Shown: positions 28,622 through 39,400 of the stretch, one piece after another | How the letters are laid out: the number at the start of each line of letters is the position of its first letter | How positions within the stretch are numbered: position 1 is the first letter of the stretch | DNA from: Erwinia amylovora | GTDB lineage: Bacteria > Pseudomonadota > Gammaproteobacteria > Enterobacterales > Enterobacteriaceae | Assembly (NCBI RefSeq): GCF_017161565.1 | Contig: NZ_CP066796.1 | Location: forward strand, 2,666,001-2,730,000 | Direction: 5' to 3' | DNA length: 64,000 nucleotides | Program-made: the position numbers and the translations under genes | Notes under the pieces: generated by a model | Databases searched by the model: none | Seen by the model: the letters and a program-made list of their open reading frames with translations, nothing else | Told to the model about the DNA's origin: nothing

Positions 28622-28755
28622 ATGAAGTCCTGTCAGAGATTTTCCGACCGTTTTTTGTGACCTGCCTTAAAAGCTCTGTATAAACCGGGGCTGATCGGCT
28701 ACTGACAACGCTGCCCGGACTATGCTTATTACTTCTACCGTTACTGAGACCGCAG

Positions 28756-30024
28756 ATGACGAGTGTCTATTTACCTGAAAATGCTGTCCTCTCCCCTGCA
28801 CAGCGCCGTTGCCGTCTGCTTTTGATGATCTGCCTTCCTGACTGCCTGGCGACGCTGGAGTCGGTATGTCAGCTCAACGGCGTGGATCTGACTTTGGCCC
28901 GGCAAGATATCGCTGAGCTGGCAACGGAAATTCAGCGCAATCATCATCTGGCCATTGAGCAGGACGCCGGGGGCCGCTTATCTGTTAACGGTACGGCGCT
29001 AAACCAGCGGCTGTGTCTGATGCACGGCTTACGCCGCGCACTGCGCTTGTCTCCCCGGTTTGTCAGCGGCTGGTTTACCGACGCCGTCAAACGCCGTTTG
29101 CAGGCGCAGTTCATTGATAAAGCGCTGTATAGCGAGCATAACCTGACCAGGCTGATCCGGCATTGTTCACAGCGGCTGGCGCGGGTGTTCAGCGCGCGCG
29201 ATCGCCATTTTTTGCACATCTGGCTGCAGTATTCTCTTGCCTGGCCATGCCGGCCGCACTTCAGCCCGCAACAGCAGCAGTGGCTGCTTGGTAAAACCGA
29301 GTATGCGCTGGCTCAGGAGATTATCCGCTGCTGGCAGAGGCGTGGCTGGCATGCCGATGATAATCAGGCAGCCCTGCTCGCTCTGCTCTTCAGCCAGCTG
29401 CACGCGCCACTGATTGAGGAGATCGCCTCCGAGAGTGAGCGCTCGCTGCTGCAAGCGGTTGAATTGTTGATTCAGCGTTTTCAACAGACTGCCGGTATTG
29501 AATTTCATCATCAGGCCGGCCTTAGCGTGCGCCTGTATACCCACCTGGCCCAGGCGCTGGAGCGTACGCTGTTCGCCATCGCTATCGATGACAATCTGGC
29601 AGAAAATGTCGCTTTACAATATCCACGCCTGTTACGGACTACGCGTAAAGCCATGATCGCTGTTGAACAGCAATACGCGGTAACGTTTTCTCAGGAAGAG
29701 ATGGAGCTGATCGCGATTATTTTCGGTGCATGGCTGGTGCAGGAGCACGCCCCGTATGAGAAGCAGGTGCTGCTGCTCACCGGAAAAAATCCCGAACTGG
29801 AACGCCAGATCGAGCAGCAGTTACGTGAACTGATGCTGCTGCCGCTGAACATCAAATACCAGAATGTTAACGATTTTCAGCGTGACAGCGCGCCGCCGGG
29901 CATCACGCTGATTATCACGCCGTATGCCACCTCGTTACCGCTCTATTCACCGCCGCTGATCCATGCAGAGCTGCCGTTGGGAGAGCACCAGCAGCAAAGT
30001 ATCCGCGCGCTGCTGGAGCCTTGA
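28756..30024 (+). CDS. csiE: Stationary phase-inducible protein CsiE
   Basis: 422-residue protein with two PRD-like (PTS regulation domain) regions, related to antiterminator/activator proteins but lacking a clear RNA-binding domain. Similarity to E. coli CsiE is plain at PAQRRCRLLL, LNQRLCLMHGLRRA, RLYTHLAQALERTLFAI, QQLRELMLLPLNIKYQ and PLYSPPLIHAEL. In E. coli csiE is induced by cAMP-CRP and sigmaS in stationary phase; its molecular job is unknown. The hca genes that follow it in E. coli are absent; csiE here converges with glyA. Confidence 0.92.
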   Translation: MTSVYLPENAVLSPAQRRCRLLLMICLPDCLATLESVCQLNGVDLTLARQDIAELATEIQRNHHLAIEQDAGGRLSVNGTALNQRLCLMHGLRRALRLSPRFVSGWFTDAVKRRLQAQFIDKALYSEHNLTRLIRHCSQRLARVFSARDRHFLHIWLQYSLAWPCRPHFSPQQQQWLLGKTEYALAQEIIRCWQRRGWHADDNQAALLALLFSQLHAPLIEEIASESERSLLQAVELLIQRFQQTAGIEFHHQAGLSVRLYTHLAQALERTLFAIAIDDNLAENVALQYPRLLRTTRKAMIAVEQQYAVTFSQEEMELIAIIFGAWLVQEHAPYEKQVLLLTGKNPELERQIEQQLRELMLLPLNIKYQNVNDFQRDSAPPGITLIITPYATSLPLYSPPLIHAELPLGEHQQQSIRALLEP

Positions 30025-30171
30025 CAGGCCGCGGTTTTGGCCGCCGGGGGCAGCGCCGGGTAAAGCAGCTGCAAAAAAATGACGCTGGCCGCCGGGGGCC
30101 ATGAAACGGGGGATAGCCGCAAAAAACACCTTCGCTAATCAGGCACCGTCAGAAGACTCTGCTGCGAAGGC

Positions 30172-30202
30172 AAAAAAAAACGGGACGCTGACCAGTCCCG
30201 TT
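30172..30202 (-). terminator. Intrinsic terminator of glyA
   Basis: AACGGGAC / GTCCCGTT arms at 30179-30202 followed on the minus strand by nine T residues (30172-30180). Textbook rho-independent terminator, 40 bp after the glyA stop. Confidence 0.92.
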
Positions 30203-30240
30203 ATTGATGTGCCATCCCCGCATTACCGGGTAAGGCTCGC

Positions 30241-31494
30241 TTATGCGTAAACCGGGAAGCGGGCGCAGATATCCAGCACCTGTTTCTTCACGCGCTCACT
30301 TACGCCTTCATCGTTGATATTATCGAGAATATCACTGATCCAGCCAGCCAGCTCGCGCACTTCGGCTTCTTTAAAGCCGCGACGAGTGATCGACGGCGAA
30401 CCAATACGGATGCCGGAAGTCACAAACGGACTTTTCGGGTCGTTAGGCACGCTGTTTTTGTTAACGGTAATGTTGGCACGGCCCAGGGCAGCATCCGCTT
30501 CTTTACCGGTCAGGTTTTTGTCCACCAGATCCAGCAAGAACAGGTGGTTATGCGTACCGCCGGAAACCACGTTGTAGCCGCGCTGCAGAAACACTTCCAC
30601 CATCGCTTTTGCGTTCTTCGCAACCTGCTGCTGATAAGTCCTGAACTCCGGCTCCATCGCTTCTTTGAATGCCACCGCCTTACCGGCAATAACATGCATC
30701 AGTGGGCCGCCCTGGCTGCCAGGGAAGACGGCAGAATTAAGCTTCTTATAGAAGTCTTCATCACCGCCTTTCGCCAGAATCAAACCACCGCGCGGGCCTG
30801 CCAGCGTTTTATGGGTGGTGGTGGTCACGATGTGGGCATAGGGCACCGGGTTCGGATAAACGTCAGCCGCAATCAGGCCCGCAACGTGTGCCATATCAAC
30901 GAACAGGTAAGCGCCAACGCTGTCGGCGATTTCACGCATTTTAGCCCAGTCGCACACGCCGGAATAGGCGGAGAAACCACCAACGATCATTTTTGGCCGG
31001 TGCGTTTTGGCCAGTTCGGCCAGTTCGTTGTAGTCAATTTTGCCGTTTTCGTCGATGCCGTAAGCAATGACGTTGTACAGTTTACCGGACAGGTTGACCG
31101 GAGAACCGTGAGTCAGGTGGCCACCATGAGCCAGGCTCATACCCAGAATGGTATCACCCGGTTGCAGCAGCGCCGTGTAAACGGCGAAGTTGGCCTGAGA
31201 ACCGGAGTGCGGCTGCACGTTCGCGTAGTCTGCGCCGAACAGCTCTTTGGCGCGGTCGATAGCCAGTTGCTCAACGATATCAACATGTTCGCAGCCACCG
31301 TAATAACGCTTGCCCGGATAGCCTTCAGCATATTTGTTGGTCAGCTGAGATCCCTGAGCCTGCATGACACGAGGGCTGGTGTAGTTTTCTGAAGCGATCA
31401 GCTCAATGTGCTCTTCCTGACGCACTTTCTCCTGCTCCATCGCCTGCCATAATTCGGCATCGTAATCGGCAATGTTCATCTCACGCTTTAACAT
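30241..31494 (-). CDS. glyA: Serine hydroxymethyltransferase
   Basis: PLP enzyme interconverting serine and glycine with transfer of a one-carbon unit to tetrahydrofolate. The start at 31494 ([15 protein letters not shown]) follows AGGAG and equals the E. coli N-terminus; the frame opens 28 codons upstream. The PLP Lys is in [15 protein letters not shown] (near 229). 417 residues, nearly identical to E. coli, though the usually acidic position in GGT(D/E)NHLF is His here. In E. coli it is divergent from hmp; in this window glnB is the next gene and hmp is absent. A PurR-type box lies upstream. Confidence 0.98.
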   Translation of the reverse strand: MLKREMNIADYDAELWQAMEQEKVRQEEHIELIASENYTSPRVMQAQGSQLTNKYAEGYPGKRYYGGCEHVDIVEQLAIDRAKELFGADYANVQPHSGSQANFAVYTALLQPGDTILGMSLAHGGHLTHGSPVNLSGKLYNVIAYGIDENGKIDYNELAELAKTHRPKMIVGGFSAYSGVCDWAKMREIADSVGAYLFVDMAHVAGLIAADVYPNPVPYAHIVTTTTHKTLAGPRGGLILAKGGDEDFYKKLNSAVFPGSQGGPLMHVIAGKAVAFKEAMEPEFRTYQQQVAKNAKAMVEVFLQRGYNVVSGGTHNHLFLLDLVDKNLTGKEADAALGRANITVNKNSVPNDPKSPFVTSGIRIGSPSITRRGFKEAEVRELAGWISDILDNINDEGVSERVKKQVLDICARFPVYA

Positions 31495-31920
31495 CTGCAT
31501 CTCCTGACTCAACTGACTTTCATAAAGGTATAACCCCATGCGGGGGGTGCCAGGCAACAGTGTAAACTGTTTTCCCACCCGTTGAATAGCTTCCAGGCCG
31601 CCTTTTTACGCAAACGATTGGCTTCACCGCTGGTAAGGCTTGCTTCCGGTTGCGGGCTGGACTTTGCTGGCGGAGTTTTCTTCATCGGGCAGTTGCATGA
31701 TCCTCATCTGTCCCCCTGAACAACAGGGAATTCGTCCCGACTTATCAAAGGCACAGGTGTCATACGCTACGGGCACCGTCAGACAGAGAACGCAACGCCG
31801 TGCGTCAAAAACCGGTTAAGTCGGGGATAAAGCACAAAGGTGGGCGCTTTACAGATGGCGGGAACAACGTCAGCACTCAGGGCCTGAGGAGCCAGGCCCT
31901 GCAGTTAACATCAGCAATAA
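31495..31920. other. Intergenic region between glyA and glnB (hmp absent)
   Basis: About 425 bp holding the glyA promoter region with a PurR box (31608-31623) and, near glnB, a perfect nine-base-arm hairpin (31878-31901) that may end glnB transcription. The flavohaemoglobin gene hmp, divergent from glyA in E. coli, has no recognisable remnant here. Confidence 0.55.
31608..31623 (-). promoter_or_regulatory. PurR-type operator upstream of glyA
   Basis: ACGCAAACGATTGGCT on the plus strand. It keeps the PurR half-site ACGCAAAC and differs from the E. coli glyA PurR site at only about two of 16 positions. Located 114 bp upstream of the glyA start, it links glycine/one-carbon supply to purine demand. 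Confidence 0.7.
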
Positions 31921-32361
<441 letters not shown>

Positions 32362-32394
32362 CTACCATAACTGGCGCGCGTAGCGGCACAGGAA

Positions 32395-33729
32395 TTATCC
32401 TTTGAAATCGGCCGCATCGAGTTCATGGCGAGACAACAGTTTATAAAAATCGGTACGATTGCGGCCCGCCAGGCGCGCGGCATTGGTCACATTGCCTTTG
32501 GTCATTTGCAGCAGTTTACGCAAATAATTGAGTTCAAATTGGTTACGCGCTTCGACAAAGGTCGGCAGTACGGTGTTTTCTCCCACCAGCGCCTGTTCGA
32601 CCAGCGCTTCGCTGATTACCGGTGCCGAGGTCAGCGCCACGCACTGCTCAATAACATTGACCAGCTGACGCACGTTGCCCGGCCAGCTGGCGGTCATTAA
32701 ACGCCGCATCGCATCGGTCGAGAAGTTGCGCACAAACGGTTTATGTCGCTCCGCTGACTGCTTCAGCAGATGGTACGCCAGCAGCGGGATATCTTCAGCG
32801 CGTTGGTGCAGCGCCGGGATCTTCAGGCTCACCACATTAAGACGGTAGAATAAATCTTCGCGGAACTCATTTTTCTCCATGGCTTTGGGCAAGTCGCGAT
32901 GGGTGGCGGAGATAATTCGCACATTGATATCCAGGTCGCGATTGCTGCCCAGCGGGCGCACTTTCCGCTCCTGTAATACGCGCAGCAGTTTTACCTGCAG
33001 TGCCGGCGGCATATCACCAATCTCATCAAGAAACAGCGTGCCGCCTTCTGCGGCCTGGAATAATCCCTCGCGGCTGCTCACCGCGCCGGTAAAGGCTCCT
33101 TTGGCATGACCGAACAGTTCCGATTCCAGCAGCTGCTCCGGCAGTGCGCCGCAGTTGATGGCGATAAAGGCTTTACCCGCCCGCGGGCTGACGCCGTGGA
33201 TCGCCTGAGCCAGCACCTCTTTCCCCGTGCCACTCTGCCCGTGGATCAGTACGCTGACGTCGGACTGGGCAACCACTCGTGCTTGCTCAAGCAGACGCAG
33301 CATCACCGGGCTACGGGTAACAATGTGTTCACGCCAGGCCTGATCACCGACCGGCGCACGATGAGCCAGCGCTTCGTCTATCGCTTTGTACAGCGCATCG
33401 CGGTCTACCGGCTTGGTAAGGAAACTGAATACGCCCTGACGGGTAGCGGCGACGGCATCGGGAATGGAACCGTGAGCGGTCAGAATAATCACCGGCATGC
33501 CAGGCTTTAGCTTCTGAATTTCAACAAACAGCGCCATGCCGTCCATTTCATCCATGCGCAAGTCGCTGATCGCCAGGTCGACATTTTCACGGTTCAGCAC
33601 GCGCAGCGCCTCCGGGCCACTGCAGGCGGTCACGACGGTGAATCCTTCGCTGCGCAGGCGCATCCCCAACAATTTCAACAAACTGGGGTCATCATCGACC
33701 AGCAGCAGTCGCGCTGATGCTTTGATCAT
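32395..33729 (-). CDS. glrR: Sigma54-dependent response regulator GlrR (QseF)
   Basis: Receiver domain with phospho-acceptor Asp in LAISDLRMDEMDGM (near 55), then the AAA+ domain with Walker A GQSGTGKEVL, the sigma54-contact loop GAFTGA and Walker B-like GGTLFLDEIGDM, then a C-terminal Fis-type helix-turn-helix (NVTNAARLAGRNRTDFYKLL). 444 residues. Its known target in enterobacteria is the sRNA gene glmY; the three TGTC-N10-GACA boxes and the sigma54 promoter seen upstream of glmY in this window fit exactly. Overlaps qseG by 4 bp. Confidence 0.97.
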   Translation of the reverse strand: MIKASARLLLVDDDPSLLKLLGMRLRSEGFTVVTACSGPEALRVLNRENVDLAISDLRMDEMDGMALFVEIQKLKPGMPVIILTAHGSIPDAVAATRQGVFSFLTKPVDRDALYKAIDEALAHRAPVGDQAWREHIVTRSPVMLRLLEQARVVAQSDVSVLIHGQSGTGKEVLAQAIHGVSPRAGKAFIAINCGALPEQLLESELFGHAKGAFTGAVSSREGLFQAAEGGTLFLDEIGDMPPALQVKLLRVLQERKVRPLGSNRDLDINVRIISATHRDLPKAMEKNEFREDLFYRLNVVSLKIPALHQRAEDIPLLAYHLLKQSAERHKPFVRNFSTDAMRRLMTASWPGNVRQLVNVIEQCVALTSAPVISEALVEQALVGENTVLPTFVEARNQFELNYLRKLLQMTKGNVTNAARLAGRNRTDFYKLLSRHELDAADFKG

Positions 33730-34448
33730 GGCTTTGCCTCATCCGCTGCGGTATTGTCTGCTGCGCCATCGTCTTGCCCACTGTTCTCGGCCGCCTCCGG
33801 CGTACGGCGTGAAGAGAGCTGGCGTTCAATATCTGTCAGTCTGTCCAGCTTGCGCCTTGTACTGGCCAGGTCTCTCTGGAGTTCCGTTTGCCGCTGGCGC
33901 AGCGCGTCCAGTTCGGCGTCACTGTGCTGCTGCAAAATAGCATAGCGCATGCGCTCGGCAGACAATTGCAACAGCGCGCCCTGCCCTTCGCGCCATATCT
34001 GCAGCAGGGGGCGCACTGCCGCCGGGTAATCAGCGCCGTAATAATCCAACCGCTGCAGGTACTGACGCCGTTCTACAGGGTTCATATTGCCATTACTGAG
34101 CAGTACAGCCTGTCTGAACGCATCTTGCCAGTTATCCGCCGGCCAGCCTTTCGCTGCAGCGCGTGCATTGGCAGGCGACAGACGATCAGCGCAGTCAATG
34201 GCTCGCTGCCAGTAAAGCGGATTATCAAGGGCCGGGCCGTCAGCCGTGGACCAGATACGCTCGCAGTTCACCAGGCGGAAATCGGCAATGCTGTTTTCAG
34301 GCTCACTCAGGGAACTGTCCGCCCCCTTCACCGCCTTTTGCGGCAGTTTCTGACAGCAGGCGGTCAGGATGAACGCCAGCAATGCGCTGGTGAGGGCTTT
34401 GCCACAACGTCCGCGCTGCAATGCGACAGTAAAACGGGTTAGCTGCAT
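33726..34448 (-). CDS. qseG: Lipoprotein QseG (YfhG)
   Basis: Outer membrane lipoprotein encoded between the sensor kinase GlrK and regulator GlrR; in E. coli it contacts and promotes activity of the kinase. Signal peptide with lipobox ILTAC near residues 27-31, then a mostly helical domain with a coiled-coil toward the end (DAELDALRQRQTELQRDL). 240 residues with an acidic/Ala-rich C-terminus. The start overlaps glrK by 10 bp and the stop overlaps glrR by 4 bp. Confidence 0.9.
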   Translation of the reverse strand: MQLTRFTVALQRGRCGKALTSALLAFILTACCQKLPQKAVKGADSSLSEPENSIADFRLVNCERIWSTADGPALDNPLYWQRAIDCADRLSPANARAAAKGWPADNWQDAFRQAVLLSNGNMNPVERRQYLQRLDYYGADYPAAVRPLLQIWREGQGALLQLSAERMRYAILQQHSDAELDALRQRQTELQRDLASTRRKLDRLTDIERQLSSRRTPEAAENSGQDDGAADNTAADEAKP

Positions 34449-35878
34449 GATTCTCCTTTGCCGGCGGGAGTATTAAATTCAATACGGAAGCAAACATCAG
34501 CGTCAGCGCTATCGATCAATTGCACATCCCCCCGTAGCTGGCGCACGCAGTCTTTGGCGATACTGAGTCCCAGACCGCTGCCTTTTACCGCGCCTTTGCG
34601 TTGCAGACTCCCCTGAAAAAAAGGTTCGAAAATCATCGTCCTTTCTGCAACGGGGATGGCAGTACCGGTATTTGCCACCTCAATCAGCACCTTGCTGCCC
34701 TGCTGCCGACTGCGTATCGATATTTGCCCTGATTCTGCACCGTAGTGTAGCGCATTGGCATAGAGATTATCGATTGCCCGTAGCAACAAAGTCGGTTCAG
34801 CCCGGCAGCTACTCACCTGCAAATCGATACGGGTGTGAACCCGCTTAGCTCGCGCGGTAAGGCTGTGGGAGGAAACCAGCGTCGCGATCAGCGGCTGAAG
34901 CCGGACATCCTCCAGATCCGGCGGGGCTTCCGCCAGTTTACGGTTATAATCCAGCAGCTGTTCGATCAGCCGTTGCAGATGGCGACTGCTGTCATCAAGA
35001 ATGCTGACCACTTCACGCTGATCGGCGGTCAACGGGCCTGCCACCTGGTCAGCCAGCAGTTCGGTGCCTTCGCGCATGCTCGCCAGCGGGGTTTTCAACT
35101 CATGAGAGATATGACGCAAAAATTCGTGACGCTGAGATTCCAGCCAGGCAAGACGCTCGCTGAGCCACAGAATACGCTGTCCCAGCGAGCGGATCTCGCG
35201 CGGCCCTTTAAACGCCAGTTTCTGGTCCAGCGGCTTGCCCTCGCCCAGCCGGTTGATCATGCGCTCAACCGCTTTGACCGGGCCGATAATCATGCGGGTA
35301 AACAGCAGCACCAGTCCCAGACTGAGCAGAAACAGGATCAGTGTCTGCCATCCGAAATACTGGCCGCGCTGGGCGATTTCCCGCTGCAATTGCAGCCCGC
35401 GCGCAAACGCGACTTCACGCGTTACACGAACCAGCTGACTATTGGCATCAGAGAACACTTCCAGCCGTTCAGTCGCCGTGCGCACCGGGGCGCTGTTTTC
35501 GCAGTGCATGTTGCCGAGCTGGCCGAGAGCTTGCCGCAAAGTTTGATCAACGCGCATATCCGGCAGCACTGCGGCATGCGCATCCAGCATTTGCGAATAG
35601 CGGCTGTACTGAGTGCGATAAAGGCGCGCCAGCATCGGGTCATCCAGCACGCAGTACTGGCGATAGCTGCGCTCCAGCTCCACGGCTGTGCGCGCCATGG
35701 CTTCACTTCTGCGCACATCGGTCAGCGTGATGCGGTTGGTGTCCGCCGCACGCTCACTAAGCGCCGACAGGCTTTCCCACGCCTGCCAGGCCAGCACCAG
35801 CAGCGGTAACAACACCAGTAAAAAGGCCATCAGCACCAGCTGGCGCAGGGAACAGGGAAACAGACGCCATTTCTTCAC
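34439..35878 (-). CDS. glrK: Sensor histidine kinase GlrK (QseE)
   Basis: Inner membrane kinase with two transmembrane segments (about 12-30 and 175-195) around a periplasmic sensor domain, a HAMP linker (RMIIGPVKAVERMINRLGEG), the HisKA phospho-acceptor in FLRHISHELKTPLASMREG, and an ATPase domain with N box DNLYANALHYG and G box GSGLGLSIA. 479 residues. It phosphorylates GlrR to switch on sigma54 transcription of glmY, the sRNA gene immediately upstream. Confidence 0.96.
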   Translation of the reverse strand: MKKWRLFPCSLRQLVLMAFLLVLLPLLVLAWQAWESLSALSERAADTNRITLTDVRRSEAMARTAVELERSYRQYCVLDDPMLARLYRTQYSRYSQMLDAHAAVLPDMRVDQTLRQALGQLGNMHCENSAPVRTATERLEVFSDANSQLVRVTREVAFARGLQLQREIAQRGQYFGWQTLILFLLSLGLVLLFTRMIIGPVKAVERMINRLGEGKPLDQKLAFKGPREIRSLGQRILWLSERLAWLESQRHEFLRHISHELKTPLASMREGTELLADQVAGPLTADQREVVSILDDSSRHLQRLIEQLLDYNRKLAEAPPDLEDVRLQPLIATLVSSHSLTARAKRVHTRIDLQVSSCRAEPTLLLRAIDNLYANALHYGAESGQISIRSRQQGSKVLIEVANTGTAIPVAERTMIFEPFFQGSLQRKGAVKGSGLGLSIAKDCVRQLRGDVQLIDSADADVCFRIEFNTPAGKGESCS

Positions 35879-35949
35879 GGCATGATCTCTTTTGATGGAT
35901 TACCGGCGATGCTAGCTGAGAGCAAGCCTGGAAGGAAGCGCTGCGGCCA

Positions 35950-36175
35950 AAATGAACAGGCCGGTTCAATGAACCGGCCTTCTGAATTACGCCGGCAGAA
36001 CCCGCGTAACGGAACAGGTGGTGCCTAACTCAACGTTGCGTCCGATGTCTGATAACGTCACAAAGTGAACGATTATCGGTGGGGTGGACGACAGGCACCG
36101 TATTGTGCGTCATTCGAATGTTATGGGCGCTTGTCCGCTTGCGCAGGGCTGTCATAACCGGGTGAATGAGCCACT
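35950..36175 (-). ncRNA. glmY: Small RNA GlmY
   Basis: Located between purL and glrK exactly as in E. coli. The predicted 5' end, AGTGGCTCATTCACC, matches the start of E. coli GlmY, and the next bases (TTATGACAGCC) are also close. GlmY mimics GlmZ to sequester the adaptor RapZ and so raises GlmS synthesis for the cell wall amino-sugar pool. The 3' end is taken at the hairpin 35958-35980 (AGGCCGGTTC / GAACCGGCCT, loop AAT), which is followed by a short T-rich stretch. The resulting ~220 nt is a little longer than E. coli (about 184 nt), so the end may lie earlier. Confidence 0.85.
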
Positions 36176-36185
36176 GCCCTGTTGA

Positions 36186-36202
36186 AAGCAATTGGCATGC
36201 CA
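36186..36202 (-). promoter_or_regulatory. Sigma54 promoter of glmY
   Basis: On the minus strand TGGCATGCCAATTGCTT gives the -24 TGGCA and -12 TTGC elements with correct spacing, 12 bp upstream of the predicted glmY start at 36175. Confidence 0.88.
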
Positions 36203-36296
36203 GATTTGAGAAAAATTTCAACTTGCTGTTAAATCAGTGATTTTGGCAAAACATGGGCAGTGCCTTATCAAAATACGCGTCATTCGCACCTGGAAA

Positions 36297-36409
36297 CGTC
36301 TCCATATGGAGACATAAAGAAGAGTTTTTCACAAAAACGAAATAAATCAACGGACTAAGTGTCTCCTTTCAGAGACATTTATCAAAAACACTGTCGGATA
36401 AAGGCGACA
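36297..36409 (-). promoter_or_regulatory. Three GlrR binding sites upstream of glmY
   Basis: Three copies of the GlrR motif TGTC-N10-GACA: 36297-36314 (first base C instead of T, core a perfect 16-bp palindrome), 36360-36377 and 36392-36409. They lie 120-235 bp upstream of the glmY start, the usual position for enhancer sites of a sigma54 activator; DNA bending by IHF would be expected in between. Confidence 0.85.
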
Positions 36410-36465
36410 ACACGCCGCGAGACTAACTCAGGCCGGAATAGCTCCGGCCCTTATAACATGTTGAT

Positions 36466-39400
36466 TTAGCCCAGCTGTTTACGCGCGTTACGGAATATCC
36501 GCATCCACGGGCTGTCCTCTCCCCACTCTGCCGGGTGCCAGGAGTGGCTGACGGTACGGAAAACGCGTTCCGGGTGCGGCATCATAATGGTGACACGACC
36601 ACTTTCGTTGGTCACTGCAGTAATACCGTTTGGCGATCCATTCGGGTTAGCCGGGTACTGCTGAGTAACGTTGCCAAAGTTGTCGACGAAGCGCAGCGCC
36701 ACTAAGCCTTGACTTTCCAGCCGGGCCAAATGCGCCTCGTTGCGCACTTCTACAAAGCCTTCGCCATGGGCCACCGCAATCGGCATGCGTGAGCCAACCA
36801 TGCCGTCCAGCAGCAGTGACGGGCTGGCGGCAACTTCCACCAGGCTGAAACGCCCTTCAAAGCGCTCTGACTGGTTACGCACAAAGCGCGGCCACTGTTC
36901 ACTGCCGGGGATCAGCTCGCGCAGGTTTGACATCATCTGGCAGCCGTTACACACGCCGAGCGCCAGCGTCTGTGGCCGGTGGAAAAAAGTTTCAAACTCA
37001 TCACGTACGCGAGAATTGAACAGGATTGACTTCGCCCAACCTTCGCCGGCACCCAGTACATCGCCGTAGGAGAAACCACCACAGGCCACCAGCGCCTGGA
37101 CGTCGCCCAGTCCACGCCGCCCGGCAAGCAGATCGCTCATGTGCACGTCAATCGCGTCAAACCCGGCACGGTGGAAAGCGGCGGCCATCTCAACATGGGA
37201 GTTGACCCCCTGCTCACGCAGCACCGCCACTTGCGGACGGACGCCGGTAGCAATAAACGGTGCGGCGATATCTTCCTGTGGTTTGAACGTCAGCGCGACG
37301 TTCAGGCCCGGATCGCGGTCATCTTTCTTCGCCTCATGTTCCTGATCGGCAACTTGCGGGTTATCACGCAGACGCTGCATCTGCCAGGTGGTTTCTGCCC
37401 ACCAGGTACGCAGAGTAGTGCGGCTTTCGCTGTAGATCGCTGAATCACCGCTGGAAATAGTGAAGCGGTCGCCGCTGACCGCCTTGCCCAGCAGGTGCAC
37501 GCAGTCGCCAAGGCCGTGAGCCGCCAGCAGCTCTTTAACGTCCGCTACGTCGGCGGCGGCCACCTGAATCACCGCGCCCAATTCTTCATTGAACAGAGCG
37601 GCCAGGCTGTCGCTGCCCAGCGTGGCAATATCGGCCTCGATACCGCAGTGGCCGGTAAAAGCCATCTCGGCCAGCGTCACCAGCAGCCCGCCGTCTGAAC
37701 GGTCGTGATAGGCCAGCAGTTTGCCGTCGGCGACCAGCGCCTGAATAGCATGCCAGAAACCTGCCAGCTGCTGCGCATCACGCACGTCGGCAGGCTTATC
37801 GCCCAGCTGACGGTAAACCTGAGACAGCGCCGTGGCACCGAGCGCGTTAACCCCGTTACCAAGGTCAATCAGCAGCAGGGCGTTATCACCAGTCTGCAAT
37901 TGTGGAGTCACTGTTTTGCGCACGTCTTCCACGCGGGCAAATGCGGTGATCACCAGCGACAGCGGCGAGGTCACTTCGCGCTGTTCACTGCCCTGCTGCC
38001 AGCGGGTTTTCATCGACATGGAGTCTTTGCCCACCGGAATGGTGATGCCCAGCGCCGGGCACAGTTCTTCACCCACCGCTTTGACCGCTGCATACAGGCC
38101 GGCGTCTTCACCCGGGTGACCGGCTGCCGCCATCCAGTTTGCCGACAGTTTGATGCGCGTCAGCGGGCCAATCTGCGTGGCGGCAATATTGGTGAGCGCT
38201 TCACCGACCGCCAGGCGACCGGAAGCGGCAAAGTCCAGCAGCGCTACCGGCGAGCGCTCGCCCAGCGCCATCGCTTCGCCGTAGTAGCTGTCGAGGCTGG
38301 CGGTGGTCACCGCGCAGTTGGCAACGGGAACCTGCCACGGCCCGACCATCTGGTCACGGGCAACCATGCCGCCAACCGAGCGGTCACCGATGGTAATAAG
38401 AAACGTTTTCTCCGCCACGGCAGGCAGATGCAGGACGCGATTTACCGCGTCCACCAGCGAAATGCCATCGCGCACCAGCGCATCGCCTTTCACCTGCAGG
38501 CTGGTGACGTCACGGGTCATTTTCGGCGTTTTGCCCAACAGCACATCCAGCGGCATATCGATAGGCGTATTGTCGAAATGGCTGTCAGTAAGCGACAGGT
38601 GCATCTCTTCCGTCGCCTCGCCAATCACCGCATAAGGTGCGCGCTCACGTTGGCACAATGCGTCAAACAGCGCCAGGCTGGCCGGGGCGATGGCCAGCAC
38701 GTAACGCTCCTGAGATTCGTTGCACCACACTTCCAGCGGGCTCATGCCCGGCTCATCGTTCAGAATGTCACGCAGATTAAAACGGCCGCCGCGTTCACCG
38801 TCGCTCACCAGCTCCGGCATGGCGTTGGACAAGCCGCCAGCGCCAACATCGTGGATAAACAGAATCGGATTTTCTTCCCCCAGCTGCCAGCAACGGTCAA
38901 TCACTTCCTGACAGCGACGCTCCATTTCCGGGTTGTCGCGCTGTACGGATGCAAAATCGAGGTCGGCGTCAGACTGGCCGGAGGCCATTGACGAGGCCGC
39001 ACCACCGCCGAGGCCGATATTCATCGCCGGGCCACCCAGCACGATAAGCTTGGCTCCCACGCTGATTTCGCCTTTCTGCACATGGTCTGCACGAATATTA
39101 CCGATGCCGCCCGCCAGCATAATCGGCTTGTGGTAGCCGCGCAGCTCGCTGCCATTGTGACTGTTAACGCGCTCTTCATAGGTACGGAAGTAGCCGTTCA
39201 GCGCCGGGCGACCAAATTCGTTGTTAAAGGCCGCCCCGCCCAATGGGCCTTCGGTCATGATGTCCAGCGCGGAAACGATGCGATCCGGCTTGCCGAAATC
39301 CTCTTCCCACGGCTGCTCAAAACCCGGAATACGCAGATTAGACACCGAGAAGCCGACCAGGCCCGCTTTCGGTTTCGCACCACGCCCGGTGGCACCTTCG

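Larger units (their letters stand above)
28127..28755. other. Intergenic region between suhB and csiE; possible yfhR remnant
   Basis: About 630 bp with no intact gene. E. coli has yfhR (alpha/beta hydrolase, minus strand) here. A minus-strand stretch at ~28340-28585 reads EIPPVDLLYAGGHAQPDPVV, which vaguely resembles the YfhR segment around its IPLLLIHGKADHVIP, so decayed yfhR is possible but weakly supported. Also present are a hairpin after suhB (28139-28164), a strong hairpin with 12-base arms (28557-28592) and an AT-rich palindrome (28603-28621). Confidence 0.35.

Noticed and set aside
30241..31494. Possible inactivating change in GlyA (His in GGTHNHLF where Asp or Glu is usual)
   Set aside because: The position already varies among enterobacteria as recalled, and the rest of the enzyme is highly conserved with promoter, operator and terminator intact.
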